DNA of 64,000 nt from Desulfovibrio subterraneus (lineage in GTDB: Bacteria > Desulfobacterota > Desulfovibrionia > Desulfovibrionales > Desulfovibrionaceae): positions 1,507,689-1,571,688 of the forward strand of contig NZ_BLVO01000013.1 of NCBI RefSeq assembly GCF_013340285.1. The letters run 5' to 3'. Below, one piece after another: positions 17,879 through 25,533 of the stretch. Position 1 is the stretch's first letter. The number at the start of each line of letters is the position of its first letter. A program made the translations under genes and the position numbers. The notes beneath the pieces are model-generated. The model worked only from the letters and a program-made list of their open reading frames with translations, did no database searches and was not told the origin of the DNA.

Positions 17879-17991
17879 CACGATCCCTGCTCTGCGTTTC
17901 CGCCGGGCAGGTCCGTTGCTCCGCTGCCCCTTACTGCGGGATGTTGACGCAACGCTCCGCCTGACATAGTGCTAGAGCACGGAAACATTGT

Positions 17992-18486
17992 ATGCGTACA
18001 CGATTCACGAAAGCGATATCGCGCTACGTCCGGGTAGCCCCTTTTCCCCACATGACCACTCTCAGCATGGCGGGCCTTTCGCTGTTGTGCGGTGCCGAGG
18101 CAGGGCTTGCCAGCGAATCCGGCAACAAAATCATCGCCTTGATATTCTGGACGCTCTCTGCCCTGTTTGCATGGGGAATACTGCTCTGTCAGGCGGATGC
18201 CCTTTCCCGCTTCAGAGAATTCAAACGGGTACGCGCCACCTTGCGGCGCTACGGGTTCAAGCCGCGCATTCTGCACCCCGTTTCCTCGTCACGCTGCCAG
18301 CGGGACGCCGCGCTTCTGGCCGCCTGTGAAACAGGCTTCAGGGCTCAGGCGCACCGCTACTTCCGTGAAATGGGCTACCGCTGGTATCACATTCTGCCGG
18401 ACCGCATAGTGGCCAACCCGCTCTACTTCTTCCATCCCAGCTTTCTGCGCAGCACCTTCCTGCCGCGCCGCACCTCGATGGAATAG
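17992..18486 (+). CDS. Small membrane protein of unknown function
   Basis: 164 residues. Two hydrophobic segments (~20-38 and ~45-65) are followed by a basic cytoplasmic domain rich in Arg and aromatic residues (AHRYFREMGYRWYHILPDR). The C-terminus contains NPLYFFHPSFLRSTFLPRR. No enzyme motif is visible. Spacing to the sensor gene upstream is ~115 bases, so it may have its own promoter. No known family is recognised. Confidence 0.68.
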   Translation: MRTRFTKAISRYVRVAPFPHMTTLSMAGLSLLCGAEAGLASESGNKIIALIFWTLSALFAWGILLCQADALSRFREFKRVRATLRRYGFKPRILHPVSSSRCQRDAALLAACETGFRAQAHRYFREMGYRWYHILPDRIVANPLYFFHPSFLRSTFLPRRTSME

Positions 18487-18594
18487 CCTTTTCGTCCCAA
18501 AACCTCCTTTTTCAGGAGGACATCCCATGACATCCGGATTGAAAGTACTTATACTCTCCGTACTTCCATCTCTAATGCGCATACGGAGAATGCC

Positions 18595-19341
18595 ATGCAG
18601 TATAAAATCCATCCCATTGTCATGGGAACCAAGGTATTTGATAAAGGCATGATGACCTATCAGCACGACTACGGGAAGTCCTACACCATCCCTATCTACT
18701 GCTGGTATGTCGAAGGCGGCGACAAGAAGATTCTGGTGGATACGGGCGAAATGCAGCCCATCAAGTCTGAAGACCGCGAAAAGGCCATAGGCGGCCCCAT
18801 CTACACCTTTGAAGAAGGGCTTGCCAAATACGGCCTTACGCCGGACGACATAGACATCATCATCCACACGCACCTGCACAACGACCATTGCGAAAATGAC
18901 TACAAGTGCAGCAATGCCGAAATATATGTGCACGAGCGCGAACTTGAGCACATCCACAATCCGCACCCGCTCGATTTCCGCTATCTGGAAGATTACATCG
19001 AAGATGTGGAGGAAAACGGTCAGCTGCGCGTCATCACCGAAAACGAAAAGGAAATCGTGCCCGGTATCCGCGTCATGCACACCCCCGTGCACACGGCCGG
19101 TGGCCTGACCATATTCATTGATACAGCAGAAGGCACCGTTGCCATCACCGGATTCTGCATCATTGACGAAAATCTCAATCCGCCTGCGGAGATCCGCGCA
19201 CAGGAGATGGAGGTCATTCCCCCCGGAACCTGCATCAACCCGACGGAGAGCTACGACATCATGCTCAAGGTGAAGTCCATGGCATCCAGAGTGCTGGCCC
19301 TGCACGAACCCCGCTACGCCGGTGTGGAAACCATAGGCTGA
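18595..19341 (+). CDS. Metallo-beta-lactamase-fold hydrolase, lactonase-like
   Basis: 248 residues, GGAG six bases before the ATG. The metal motif THLHNDH supplies His93, His95, Asp97 and His98. A third-His loop is at TPVHTAGG (His167) and a late His in LHEPRYAG. The overall layout resembles N-acyl-homoserine-lactonase-type MBL proteins. The Asp that normally bridges the metals (in a TGD motif) appears replaced, since the matching loop reads AITGFC. The active site may thus hold one metal or be modified. The substrate is unknown; quorum-signal hydrolysis should not be assumed. Confidence 0.85.
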   Translation: MQYKIHPIVMGTKVFDKGMMTYQHDYGKSYTIPIYCWYVEGGDKKILVDTGEMQPIKSEDREKAIGGPIYTFEEGLAKYGLTPDDIDIIIHTHLHNDHCENDYKCSNAEIYVHERELEHIHNPHPLDFRYLEDYIEDVEENGQLRVITENEKEIVPGIRVMHTPVHTAGGLTIFIDTAEGTVAITGFCIIDENLNPPAEIRAQEMEVIPPGTCINPTESYDIMLKVKSMASRVLALHEPRYAGVETIG

Positions 19342-19380
19342 TAGTAACGCTAGCCCCCATAGGCATTCAGAGGCACCCCG

Positions 19381-19788
19381 ATGAGCAATACCATTCTCGA
19401 CGTGACATACGAAGGCGGCATGAAAGTGGCCGCAAGCATCCGCAACTTCACGGTGCACACAGATCAGAAGGAAAAACAGGGCGGCGAGGACAGTGCGCCC
19501 ACGCCGTTTGAACTGTTCTTTGCCGCACTGGCCACCTGCGCCGGTGTCTATGCCAAGCGCTTCTGCGACAAGAAGGATATTCCCATGGACGGCATTGCCA
19601 TCTCCATGGAATGCGAGTTCGATCCCGATCCCAAGAAATATCGCGCGCAGAAGATCACCACGATCATAACCGTGCCGGACAGTTTTCCGGAAAAGTTCGA
19701 AACCGCCTTCATCCGCACAGTAGAAGGCTGTGCCGTGAAAAAGCAGATTCTGGAACCGCCGGTATTCGCGGTGGAAATCAGACGCTGA
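19381..19788 (+). CDS. OsmC-family protein
   Basis: 135 residues. The family motif APTPFELFFAALATCAG carries the first conserved Cys, and EGCAVKKQILEPP the C-terminal one. OsmC/Ohr proteins are dimeric thiol peroxidases or related proteins of unknown activity. The short form without a clear second peroxidatic Cys context belongs to the general OsmC group. It lies 39 bases after the MBL gene and ends at a strong terminator, so the two probably form one transcript. Confidence 0.88.
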   Translation: MSNTILDVTYEGGMKVAASIRNFTVHTDQKEKQGGEDSAPTPFELFFAALATCAGVYAKRFCDKKDIPMDGIAISMECEFDPDPKKYRAQKITTIITVPDSFPEKFETAFIRTVEGCAVKKQILEPPVFAVEIRR

Positions 19789-19809
19789 GTGTAGCGAAGC
19801 AGTGTACCG

Positions 19810-19840
19810 ACAAAAGCCCGTCTCACCGACGGGCTTTTGT
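19810..19840 (+). terminator. Rho-independent terminator after the OsmC gene
   Basis: ACAAAAGCCCGTC and GACGGGCTTTTGT make a 13-bp stem around TCACC, followed by TAT. The T-rich half of the stem provides the U-tract. Confidence 0.88.
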
Positions 19841-20075
19841 TATATCCAGAGCGCCACAGTATCCTTCAGAGCTGCCATTCCTTACAACAGGCGACGCAAA
19901 ATGCCCCCCCTGCCCCAAAACCGCACAAGAACACGGGGGAACACAGCACCTCAGCTATTCACACCTGCTGCATAATGTGGCATCCTGCCAAGATACGTTG
20001 AAATTTATGCCATACGCAAAGCGCGTCTCTGTCTGCACAGATTATGGTGCGCAGAACGCTTCAGGAGTATCCCCT

Positions 20076-20810
20076 ATGCCCACATCCACACAGCTTTCAC
20101 TTCACGTTGCCGAAACCCCTGAATCCATGGCCCGCCTTGCAGCGGAGCTGCTTATAGAGCGCTGCAAACGCGCCATAGACGATCATGGCACCTTTTCCGT
20201 GGCCCTTTCCGGTGGCAGAACCCCGACCCTGCTGTTCCGCCTGCTCTCCTCCCCCGAATTCCAGAACTGTATGCCGTGGGAGAAAGTGCTTTTTTACTGG
20301 GTAGACGAGCGCTGTGTCGATCCCGACCACCCCGACAGCAACTACCGTGTGGCCCGCGATGAGCTGCTCCACAAGGTAGAGGCGACCAAATTCTACCGCA
20401 TGCGCGGCGAACTGGACCCGGAAGAGGCTGCACAGACATATGAACGCCTGCTGCGCCAGCATTTCGAACTGGGACCGGACGATCTGCCCCGTTTTGACTG
20501 CATTCTTCTCGGCATGGGTGAAGACGGGCATGTGGCCTCCCTGTTCCCTGAAGAAGAAGGCATCAACATCAAAGACCGGCTCGTCGTGGACCAGCACATC
20601 CGCAAGCTCAAGAGCGACCGGCTCACGCTGACACTGCCCGTGCTGAACAACGCCCGCTGCTGCATCTTCATGGTTCAGGGCAAAGAAAAGCATGCTGTGC
20701 TGGCCAAGGCGCTCAATCTGCTCGGCTCTCCCGACCTGCCAGCACAGAGGGTGAAGCCCACCAACGGCGAACTCATCTGGGTGGTGGACGAGCAGGCCCG
20801 CCGCGGCTAA
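20076..20810 (+). CDS. pgl: 6-phosphogluconolactonase
   Basis: 244 residues, the usual length. AGGAG lies eight bases before the ATG at 20076; the frame is open far upstream but without family similarity. Motifs ALSGGRTPTLLFRLL, YWVDERCV, DSNYRVA and LGMGEDGHVASLFP are diagnostic. The enzyme hydrolyses 6-phosphogluconolactone in the oxidative pentose phosphate pathway. No zwf or gnd gene is adjacent. The 287 bases upstream contain no gene. A repeat element nested in a duplicated terminator follows the gene. Confidence 0.93.
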   Translation: MPTSTQLSLHVAETPESMARLAAELLIERCKRAIDDHGTFSVALSGGRTPTLLFRLLSSPEFQNCMPWEKVLFYWVDERCVDPDHPDSNYRVARDELLHKVEATKFYRMRGELDPEEAAQTYERLLRQHFELGPDDLPRFDCILLGMGEDGHVASLFPEEEGINIKDRLVVDQHIRKLKSDRLTLTLPVLNNARCCIFMVQGKEKHAVLAKALNLLGSPDLPAQRVKPTNGELIWVVDEQARRG

Positions 20811-20842
20811 CTGCTTCCGTCAGTATTCCCGCACAAAAACAA

Positions 20843-20870
20843 CAAGGCCGGTGCTTTCGTACCGGCCTTT
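20843..20870 (+). terminator. Terminator hairpin, left copy flanking repeat element 2
   Basis: AAGGCCGGT and ACCGGCCTT pair around GCTTTCGT-like loop bases. This lies 32 bases after pgl. Its T-run is cut short by the repeat element. The same 28 bases recur at 21031 with one mismatch. Confidence 0.8.
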
Positions 20871-21030
20871 CAGACTGCTGACAAAGTTATTTCTGGTATT
20901 TTTTGGCTCCGCCGGGCAGGAACCTAACGTTCCTGCACCTCGTATATGCGATGAAAATCCGTTTTCAGACCTCGGTTCCGGCTTACCGGGAATACAGCTT
21001 TACTGAAAACGAGGGGTTGGCATTACCCTG
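20871..21030. mobile_element. Terminator-nested repeat element, copy 2 (160-bp core)
   Basis: This is the second copy of the core at 8451. It contains a perfect 8-bp hairpin, GCAGGAAC with GTTCCTGC (20916-20936). In one frame both copies encode PGRNLTFLHLVYAMKIRF followed by SVPA; the two differences inside that stretch are silent. The right ~45 bases diverge from copy 1. It has no transposase. It again sits between two copies of a terminator, and this terminator is unrelated in sequence to the one flanking copy 1. Confidence 0.75.
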
Positions 21031-21059
21031 CAAGGCCGGTGCGTTCGTACCGGCCTTTT
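21031..21059. terminator. Terminator hairpin, right copy flanking repeat element 2
   Basis: The 28-base terminator of 20843 is repeated with one loop change (T to G) and followed by TTTT. It can stop pgl transcripts and, read on the minus strand, the convergent gene at 21066. Confidence 0.82.
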
Positions 21060-21065
21060 CCATTC

Positions 21066-21740
21066 TCAATGGCTCATCGCAGCCTGGGCGTGTTCTTCCT
21101 GCAGCAACTCCACAAGCACGGTGCCGTTGGTCATCTCTTCCAGCGCAAGGCGAAGTCCTTCGGCACGTTCCTCGGGCATTTCGAGCACATAACGGGCATC
21201 AACCGTGAACGCCTCTTCAAGCACCACGGCCTCATATTCCGGCAGCAGACGCTTGAACAGCGTGATGGCACTGTAGTCCAGCACCACCTCCATCTGCACG
21301 GGAACAATGCGTTCGCGGACAGGCAGAGTATCCAGCCCCACCTTGACCATACCGGCATAGGCGCGGACGAGGCCGCCGGTGCCGAGCTTTATGCCGCCGA
21401 AATAGCGCGTCACCACGCAGGCTATTTCTCCCACCGGAGCATGCAGCAGCACATTCAGCATGGGCCTGCCTGCCGTACCGTGGGGTTCGCCGTCGTCGCT
21501 CATACCCACGTGGGCAGTGCTGCCGGGCGGACCGGCCTGAAACGCCCAGCAGTTATGCGTGGCATCGGAATGCTCGGCACGAATGCGATCGATGAATTCG
21601 CGCGCAGCCTCGACAGAGGGAGCATGCGCCATGGTGGTGATGAACCGGCTCTTCTTGATCATCTCTTCCACGCGGTGAAAGGATGAGTCCGGTATGGAGT
21701 AACGTGCAGTCATGGTGGCTGGATAGCGGCAGGCGAACAT
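21066..21740 (-). CDS. yigZ: IMPACT/YigZ-family protein
   Basis: 224 residues from the ATG at 21740, chosen because GGAG lies eight bases upstream; the ATG at 21713 is closer to the family's usual start but has no clear signal. SRFITTMAHAPSVEAAREFI, SDDGEPHGTAGRPML and VTRYFGGIKLGTGGLVRAYA are hallmarks of the family. A C-terminal ferredoxin-like DUF1949 domain follows. Relatives resemble the eukaryotic IMPACT translation regulators; the bacterial role is not settled. It is divergent from topB with 90 bases between. Confidence 0.9.
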   Translation of the reverse strand: MFACRYPATMTARYSIPDSSFHRVEEMIKKSRFITTMAHAPSVEAAREFIDRIRAEHSDATHNCWAFQAGPPGSTAHVGMSDDGEPHGTAGRPMLNVLLHAPVGEIACVVTRYFGGIKLGTGGLVRAYAGMVKVGLDTLPVRERIVPVQMEVVLDYSAITLFKRLLPEYEAVVLEEAFTVDARYVLEMPEERAEGLRLALEEMTNGTVLVELLQEEHAQAAMSH

Positions 21741-21830
21741 AAGGTCAACTCCGGTTTCCCGGCACCGCCAATCGAGGCCCGGCAAGGGCTTGTTGACCAA
21801 ACGCCGCATTCGTCCTACATCCTCGGCAAC

Positions 21831-24161
21831 ATGTCCAAAACGCTCATCATCGCAGAAAAACCCTCGGTCGCACGGGAAATAGCCCCCTTAGTCAATGCCA
21901 CAGGCCGCCGCGACGGCTACATGGAAGGTCCTACCCATCTGGTCAGCTGGGCCGTCGGCCACCTTGTGGGCATTGCCGAACCTGAAGACCAGCACGAAGC
22001 CTGGAAAGGCAAGTGGAGTCTTGAACAGCTGCCCATCATTCCTCCCAAGTTCAAACTCGCCGTGCTCAACGAGGGACGCAAGCAGTTTGCGGTGCTGAAC
22101 AGGCTGTTGAATCTGGACGAAGTGGACACCGTCATCAACGCAACTGACGCCGGTCGTGAAGGTGAGCTGATATTTCGCCGCATCTACCTGATGGCGGAAT
22201 GTTCAAAGCCCGTCAAACGCTTCTGGGCCAACGACATGACCGAAGAGGGCCTGAAGAAAAGCCTTGCCAAACTGCTGCCGGACAGCAACAAGCGCAACCT
22301 CGGTCTTGCCTCCTTTGCACGGGCCGAAGCCGACTGGCTCATCGGCATGAATTTTTCGCGCATCTTCACCATCAAGGCCAACAGCCTTGTTTCCGTGGGC
22401 CGCGTGCAGACGCCGGTTCTCAAACTGATGGCTGACAGGCGCCGCGAGATCGAGCACTTTGTCCCGCAGAATTACTGGACGGTAGAAGGTTCTTTCGGCA
22501 AAGGGGCCGCCCCTGCCGACGAGCAACGGGAACCCCCTTTTGCCGCCACGTGGCACCAGCCGCCGGAACTCAGCGAAACGCGCATAAACAAAGAAGAGCA
22601 GGCCAACCACATCGTTCACGAATGCGAGGGCAAAGATGGTGTGGTGGACAGCACCACCAGCCGCAAGGGCAGCACCAAGCCCCCCCTGCCCTTTGACCTG
22701 ACCACGTTGCAACGGGAGGCCAACACCCGCTTCGGTTATTCGGCAAAAGATACGCTGACCATCGCGCAGGCACTCTACGAACAGAAGAAACTGCTCACCT
22801 ATCCGCGAACCGACTCCCGGCACCTGACCAAGGAGCTCTTTGCGGAGATACTCAACTACTTCAGGGCCATTTATCACCTCTACCCTGACGAGACAGTTCC
22901 GGCAGTGGGCCGCATCCGCGACGGCAAGAAATTTCCCTGTGTGGACGACAAGAAGGTCACGGACCACCACGCCATCATCCCCACGGCCAACAAGGCCGAC
23001 CTCGACCGCCTTTCTGCTGAAGAGCGCAACATTTATGATATGGTGTGCCGACGTTTCATCGCCGCCTTCAGCGCTGAGGCCACCTTCTCATCGTCCACGG
23101 TGCACATTGTGGTCGAAGGCCATACCTTCATAGCCAAGGGCAAGGTGTTCAAGGACAGGGGCTGGCTGCTGGTGGAACCGTGGCGTGCTGCAGAAGACAA
23201 TCCCCTCCCCTCGCTGCGCAAGGGCAGCAAGGTCACAACCGAGGCGGTAAACGCCGTACGCCGTCAGACCAAGGCCCCCGCGCACTTCACCGACGCATCG
23301 CTGCTCGCCGCCATGGAAACCGCAGGCAAATTCGTGGAAGACGAAGAACTGCGCAATGCCATGAAGGAACGCGGGCTTGGCACCCCAGCCACACGCGCCC
23401 AGATCATTGAAACACTGCTCTCCCGCCACTATGTTGATAAGGACGGGAAAAAGCTGATCTGCAGCGAAAGAGGGCTGGAGGTGGCGGACATCGTCTCCGC
23501 GCTCCTGCCCGAGGTGGCCTCTCCTGAAATGACCGGCCTGTGGGAGAAGAAACTCAAGGATATCGAAGCAGCCCAGTACACCTATCCCGACTTCATGCGT
23601 GAGATCCGCACCATGGTCAGCCGTGGCATAGGGCACATTAAGGGGCGCAGTGTCGCTTCCATCATTGTGGCAGCCAAGGCGAGGTCCATGCCCGCCCGCG
23701 AGCCGGATGGCAAATGCCCCCTGTGCGGCGGCGAGATTGTGGAACGGGAAAAAGGATTCAGCTGTTCGCGCTGGAAGCGTGAAGACGGTGGCTGTCTTTT
23801 TGTGATATGGAAGACCATGTTCGGGCGTGAACTGCCTCCGGAGATTATCCGTGAGTTGCTGGAAACCGGCCGCACGGCCGAACCGCTGGACTTTGTCTCG
23901 CGTGCAGGCAAGCCCTATACGGCCCGCCTTGTGCTGGAAGAGGGACAGGTGAAACCCGAATTTGTCAATGACCGGGCTCCCCGCACGCACGCCCCTGAAC
24001 GCGAAACCAGTTCCGGAAGCGAAATACCGGATGAGGCAGCACCATCCTGCAACACGGACCAGCCTTTGGAAGAAGCCCGCTTTGCTCATAACGATTTCTC
24101 TGCTATGCAAGAACAGTCAGAGGATAGCGAGACTCCACCTCCCGGCTCCGAAGAGGCATAA
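21831..24161 (+). CDS. topB: DNA topoisomerase III
   Basis: 776 residues. The TOPRIM start MSKTLIIAEKPSVAREIA, NATDAGREGELIFRR metal motif and catalytic Tyr324 in LLTYPRTDSR identify a type IA topoisomerase of the TopB branch. The enzyme decatenates DNA by single-strand passage. A C-terminal zinc-ribbon-like module (CPLCGG...CSRW, near residue 630) and a further topoisomerase C-terminal repeat follow. The last ~60 residues are acidic and variable. No strong ribosome binding site is seen before the ATG. It appears to be a single gene. Confidence 0.93.
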   Translation: MSKTLIIAEKPSVAREIAPLVNATGRRDGYMEGPTHLVSWAVGHLVGIAEPEDQHEAWKGKWSLEQLPIIPPKFKLAVLNEGRKQFAVLNRLLNLDEVDTVINATDAGREGELIFRRIYLMAECSKPVKRFWANDMTEEGLKKSLAKLLPDSNKRNLGLASFARAEADWLIGMNFSRIFTIKANSLVSVGRVQTPVLKLMADRRREIEHFVPQNYWTVEGSFGKGAAPADEQREPPFAATWHQPPELSETRINKEEQANHIVHECEGKDGVVDSTTSRKGSTKPPLPFDLTTLQREANTRFGYSAKDTLTIAQALYEQKKLLTYPRTDSRHLTKELFAEILNYFRAIYHLYPDETVPAVGRIRDGKKFPCVDDKKVTDHHAIIPTANKADLDRLSAEERNIYDMVCRRFIAAFSAEATFSSSTVHIVVEGHTFIAKGKVFKDRGWLLVEPWRAAEDNPLPSLRKGSKVTTEAVNAVRRQTKAPAHFTDASLLAAMETAGKFVEDEELRNAMKERGLGTPATRAQIIETLLSRHYVDKDGKKLICSERGLEVADIVSALLPEVASPEMTGLWEKKLKDIEAAQYTYPDFMREIRTMVSRGIGHIKGRSVASIIVAAKARSMPAREPDGKCPLCGGEIVEREKGFSCSRWKREDGGCLFVIWKTMFGRELPPEIIRELLETGRTAEPLDFVSRAGKPYTARLVLEEGQVKPEFVNDRAPRTHAPERETSSGSEIPDEAAPSCNTDQPLEEARFAHNDFSAMQEQSEDSETPPPGSEEA

Positions 24162-24204
24162 GGAGTAGAATTTCCGAACCTTGCAAAGTTTTTTCACTTT
24201 TCTC

Positions 24205-24251
24205 TTTACATGAATCACTGTTTTACTTAAATAGTAACCATTCCTATTAAG
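24205..24251 (+). promoter_or_regulatory. Candidate rubrerythrin promoter with overlapping imperfect palindrome
   Basis: TTTACA (24205-24210) and TTAAAT (24227-24232) are spaced by 16 bases, a plausible sigma-70 promoter. CTTAAATAG (24226-24234) and CTATTAAG (24244-24251) form an imperfect inverted repeat over the -10 region, a position suited to a repressor. A peroxide or redox regulator is plausible given the target gene, but the match to a PerR box is not clear. Confidence 0.45.
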
Positions 24252-24312
24252 GAGAGGCCAAACGGCCACCTCATATACATCACAAACAAGAATATTTAAG
24301 GAGAACAAACTC

Positions 24313-24810
24313 ATGAGTAAGACCCTTGCCAATCTGATGGAAGCTTTTGCAGGTGAATCCCAGGCTAACCGCAAGTACCTTGCCTACGCCAAGCAGGCCG
24401 ACAAGGAAGGCTTTCCCCAGGTAGCAAAGCTGTTCCGTGCAGCTGCAGACGCTGAAACCATCCACGCTCACGGCCACCTGCGCAACGCTGGCAAGATTGG
24501 TGACACCATCTCCAACCTCAAGGACGCCATCGCCGGTGAAACCCACGAGTTCAAGAACATGTATCCCCAGATGATCGTCGAGGCAGAAGCCGAAGGCGAA
24601 AAGGTAGCAGCACGCTACTTCGGCTTTGCCAACAAGGCAGAGCAGGTACATGCGGAACTGTACTCCAAGATGCTCGAATCTCTGGAAAACCCCAAGGACG
24701 TTGACTACTACAACTGCTCCGTTTGCGGTTACACCCACGAAGGCGAGTTCACCGACAGCAAGTGCCCCATCTGTGGCGCTGCTCCCAAGGCCTTCTACAA
24801 GGTCGACTAA
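24313..24810 (+). CDS. rbr: Rubrerythrin
   Basis: 165 residues. AAGGAG lies upstream of the ATG. The N-terminal four-helix domain carries the diiron ligands in EAFAGESQANRKY, AETIHAHGH, AGETHEF and EAEAEGE. The C-terminal rubredoxin-like domain has CSVCGYTHEG and CPICGA (four Cys for one Fe). Rubrerythrin reduces hydrogen peroxide in the cytoplasm of anaerobes. The length and domain order are standard. Codon choice looks highly biased (AAC, AAG, GAA/GAC), as expected for an abundant protein. Confidence 0.95.
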   Translation: MSKTLANLMEAFAGESQANRKYLAYAKQADKEGFPQVAKLFRAAADAETIHAHGHLRNAGKIGDTISNLKDAIAGETHEFKNMYPQMIVEAEAEGEKVAARYFGFANKAEQVHAELYSKMLESLENPKDVDYYNCSVCGYTHEGEFTDSKCPICGAAPKAFYKVD

Positions 24811-24865
24811 CTGTCACAAAGGACAGGCGCAGCACCAGCAGCCCTGCCCAGACTTGGAATGCAAC

Positions 24866-24898
24866 AGCCCCCTGCTTCTCTGAAGCCGGGGGCTTTTT
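24866..24898 (+). terminator. Rho-independent terminator of rubrerythrin
   Basis: AGCCCCC and GGGGGCT pair around a 15-base loop and are followed by TTTTT. Confidence 0.82.
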
Positions 24899-24905
24899 CA
24901 TGCAC

Positions 24906-24931
24906 AAAAAAAGCCCGCCAGAGGCGGGCTT
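24906..24931 (-). terminator. Rho-independent terminator of the RRM protein gene
   Basis: AAGCCCGCC and GGCGGGCTT pair around AGA; on the minus strand the stem runs into TTTTTTT. It lies 20 bases after the stop codon of the RRM gene. Confidence 0.88.
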
Positions 24932-24951
24932 TCGGTGTTGGCGTATTCTAG

Positions 24952-25215
24952 CTAGTAACGGGGACGGCGTTCACGGGGCTGTGCTTCGTTCACGCGCAGG
25001 TCACGACCCTGGAAGTTCTGACCGTTCAGTGCTTCAATAGCCTGAAGGGCGTCTGCGTTATCCATTTCAACGAAGCCGAAACCACGGGAGCGGCCGGTTT
25101 CACGGTCTTCAACAACCTTGGCGGACAGTACGTTTCCGTAGTTGGAGAACAGGGAACGGAGGTCGTCGTCAGTTGCGGACCAGGACAGATTGCCAACATA
25201 GATGTTCTTGGACAT
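24952..25215 (-). CDS. Single-RRM RNA-binding protein
   Basis: 87 residues, one RNA recognition motif. RNP2 reads IYVGNLSW and RNP1 RGFGFVEM, both with the aromatic residues that stack on RNA. The short basic tail (PRERRPRY) is typical of the bacterial/cyanobacterial small RRM proteins, which act as RNA chaperones, often in cold or stress responses. GGAG lies upstream of the ATG. The gene has an unusually long upstream region (~215 bases to a TATAAT). Confidence 0.92.
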   Translation of the reverse strand: MSKNIYVGNLSWSATDDDLRSLFSNYGNVLSAKVVEDRETGRSRGFGFVEMDNADALQAIEALNGQNFQGRDLRVNEAQPRERRPRY

Positions 25216-25479
25216 AGCCTAAAAAACTCCGGATAATAAAATTGTACAAAGTGTTCTGCAGCCTGTCCGAACCCTGTAGATCTCTGAAAGAAAGAAGCCC
25301 AAGCGTTTTCCAGGATGCCGTAACACGAGCGGTAAAACCGAACTCCCCACACACGGAGAAGGCTAATCCGCTCTACCAAACATTTCCCCCCTAGCTGAGA
25401 TTTGAGAAAAGTGTCAATACGTTTGTTCTATTTATTATAAAATTTTTACCTGAATTATATCAGCCTACACGCTCGATAC
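25216..25479 (-). promoter_or_regulatory. Promoter region and long leader of the RRM protein gene
   Basis: No gene is seen here. On the minus strand TATAAT lies at 25434-25439 in a very AT-rich stretch, and a TTGACA lies at 25412-25417 without a good -10 partner. If transcription starts near the TATAAT, the leader is ~215 nt and GC-rich in its middle part. Long structured leaders are known from cold-shock genes; function here is inference. Confidence 0.4.
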
Positions 25480-25507
25480 AAAAATGAAACCCCGCCGGAG
25501 CGGGGTT
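25480..25507 (-). terminator. Rho-independent terminator of argH
   Basis: AACCCCGC and GCGGGGTT pair around CGGA; on the minus strand the stem is followed by TCATTTTT. It lies 27 bases after the argH stop. Confidence 0.83.
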
Positions 25508-25533
25508 ATTTCATTCGCATAATACAGCTTACT

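Noticed and set aside
20903-21208. A 101-codon frame crossing repeat element 2 into the yigZ gene
   Set aside because: It runs antisense into a well-supported gene; only the short conserved part inside the element is worth note.
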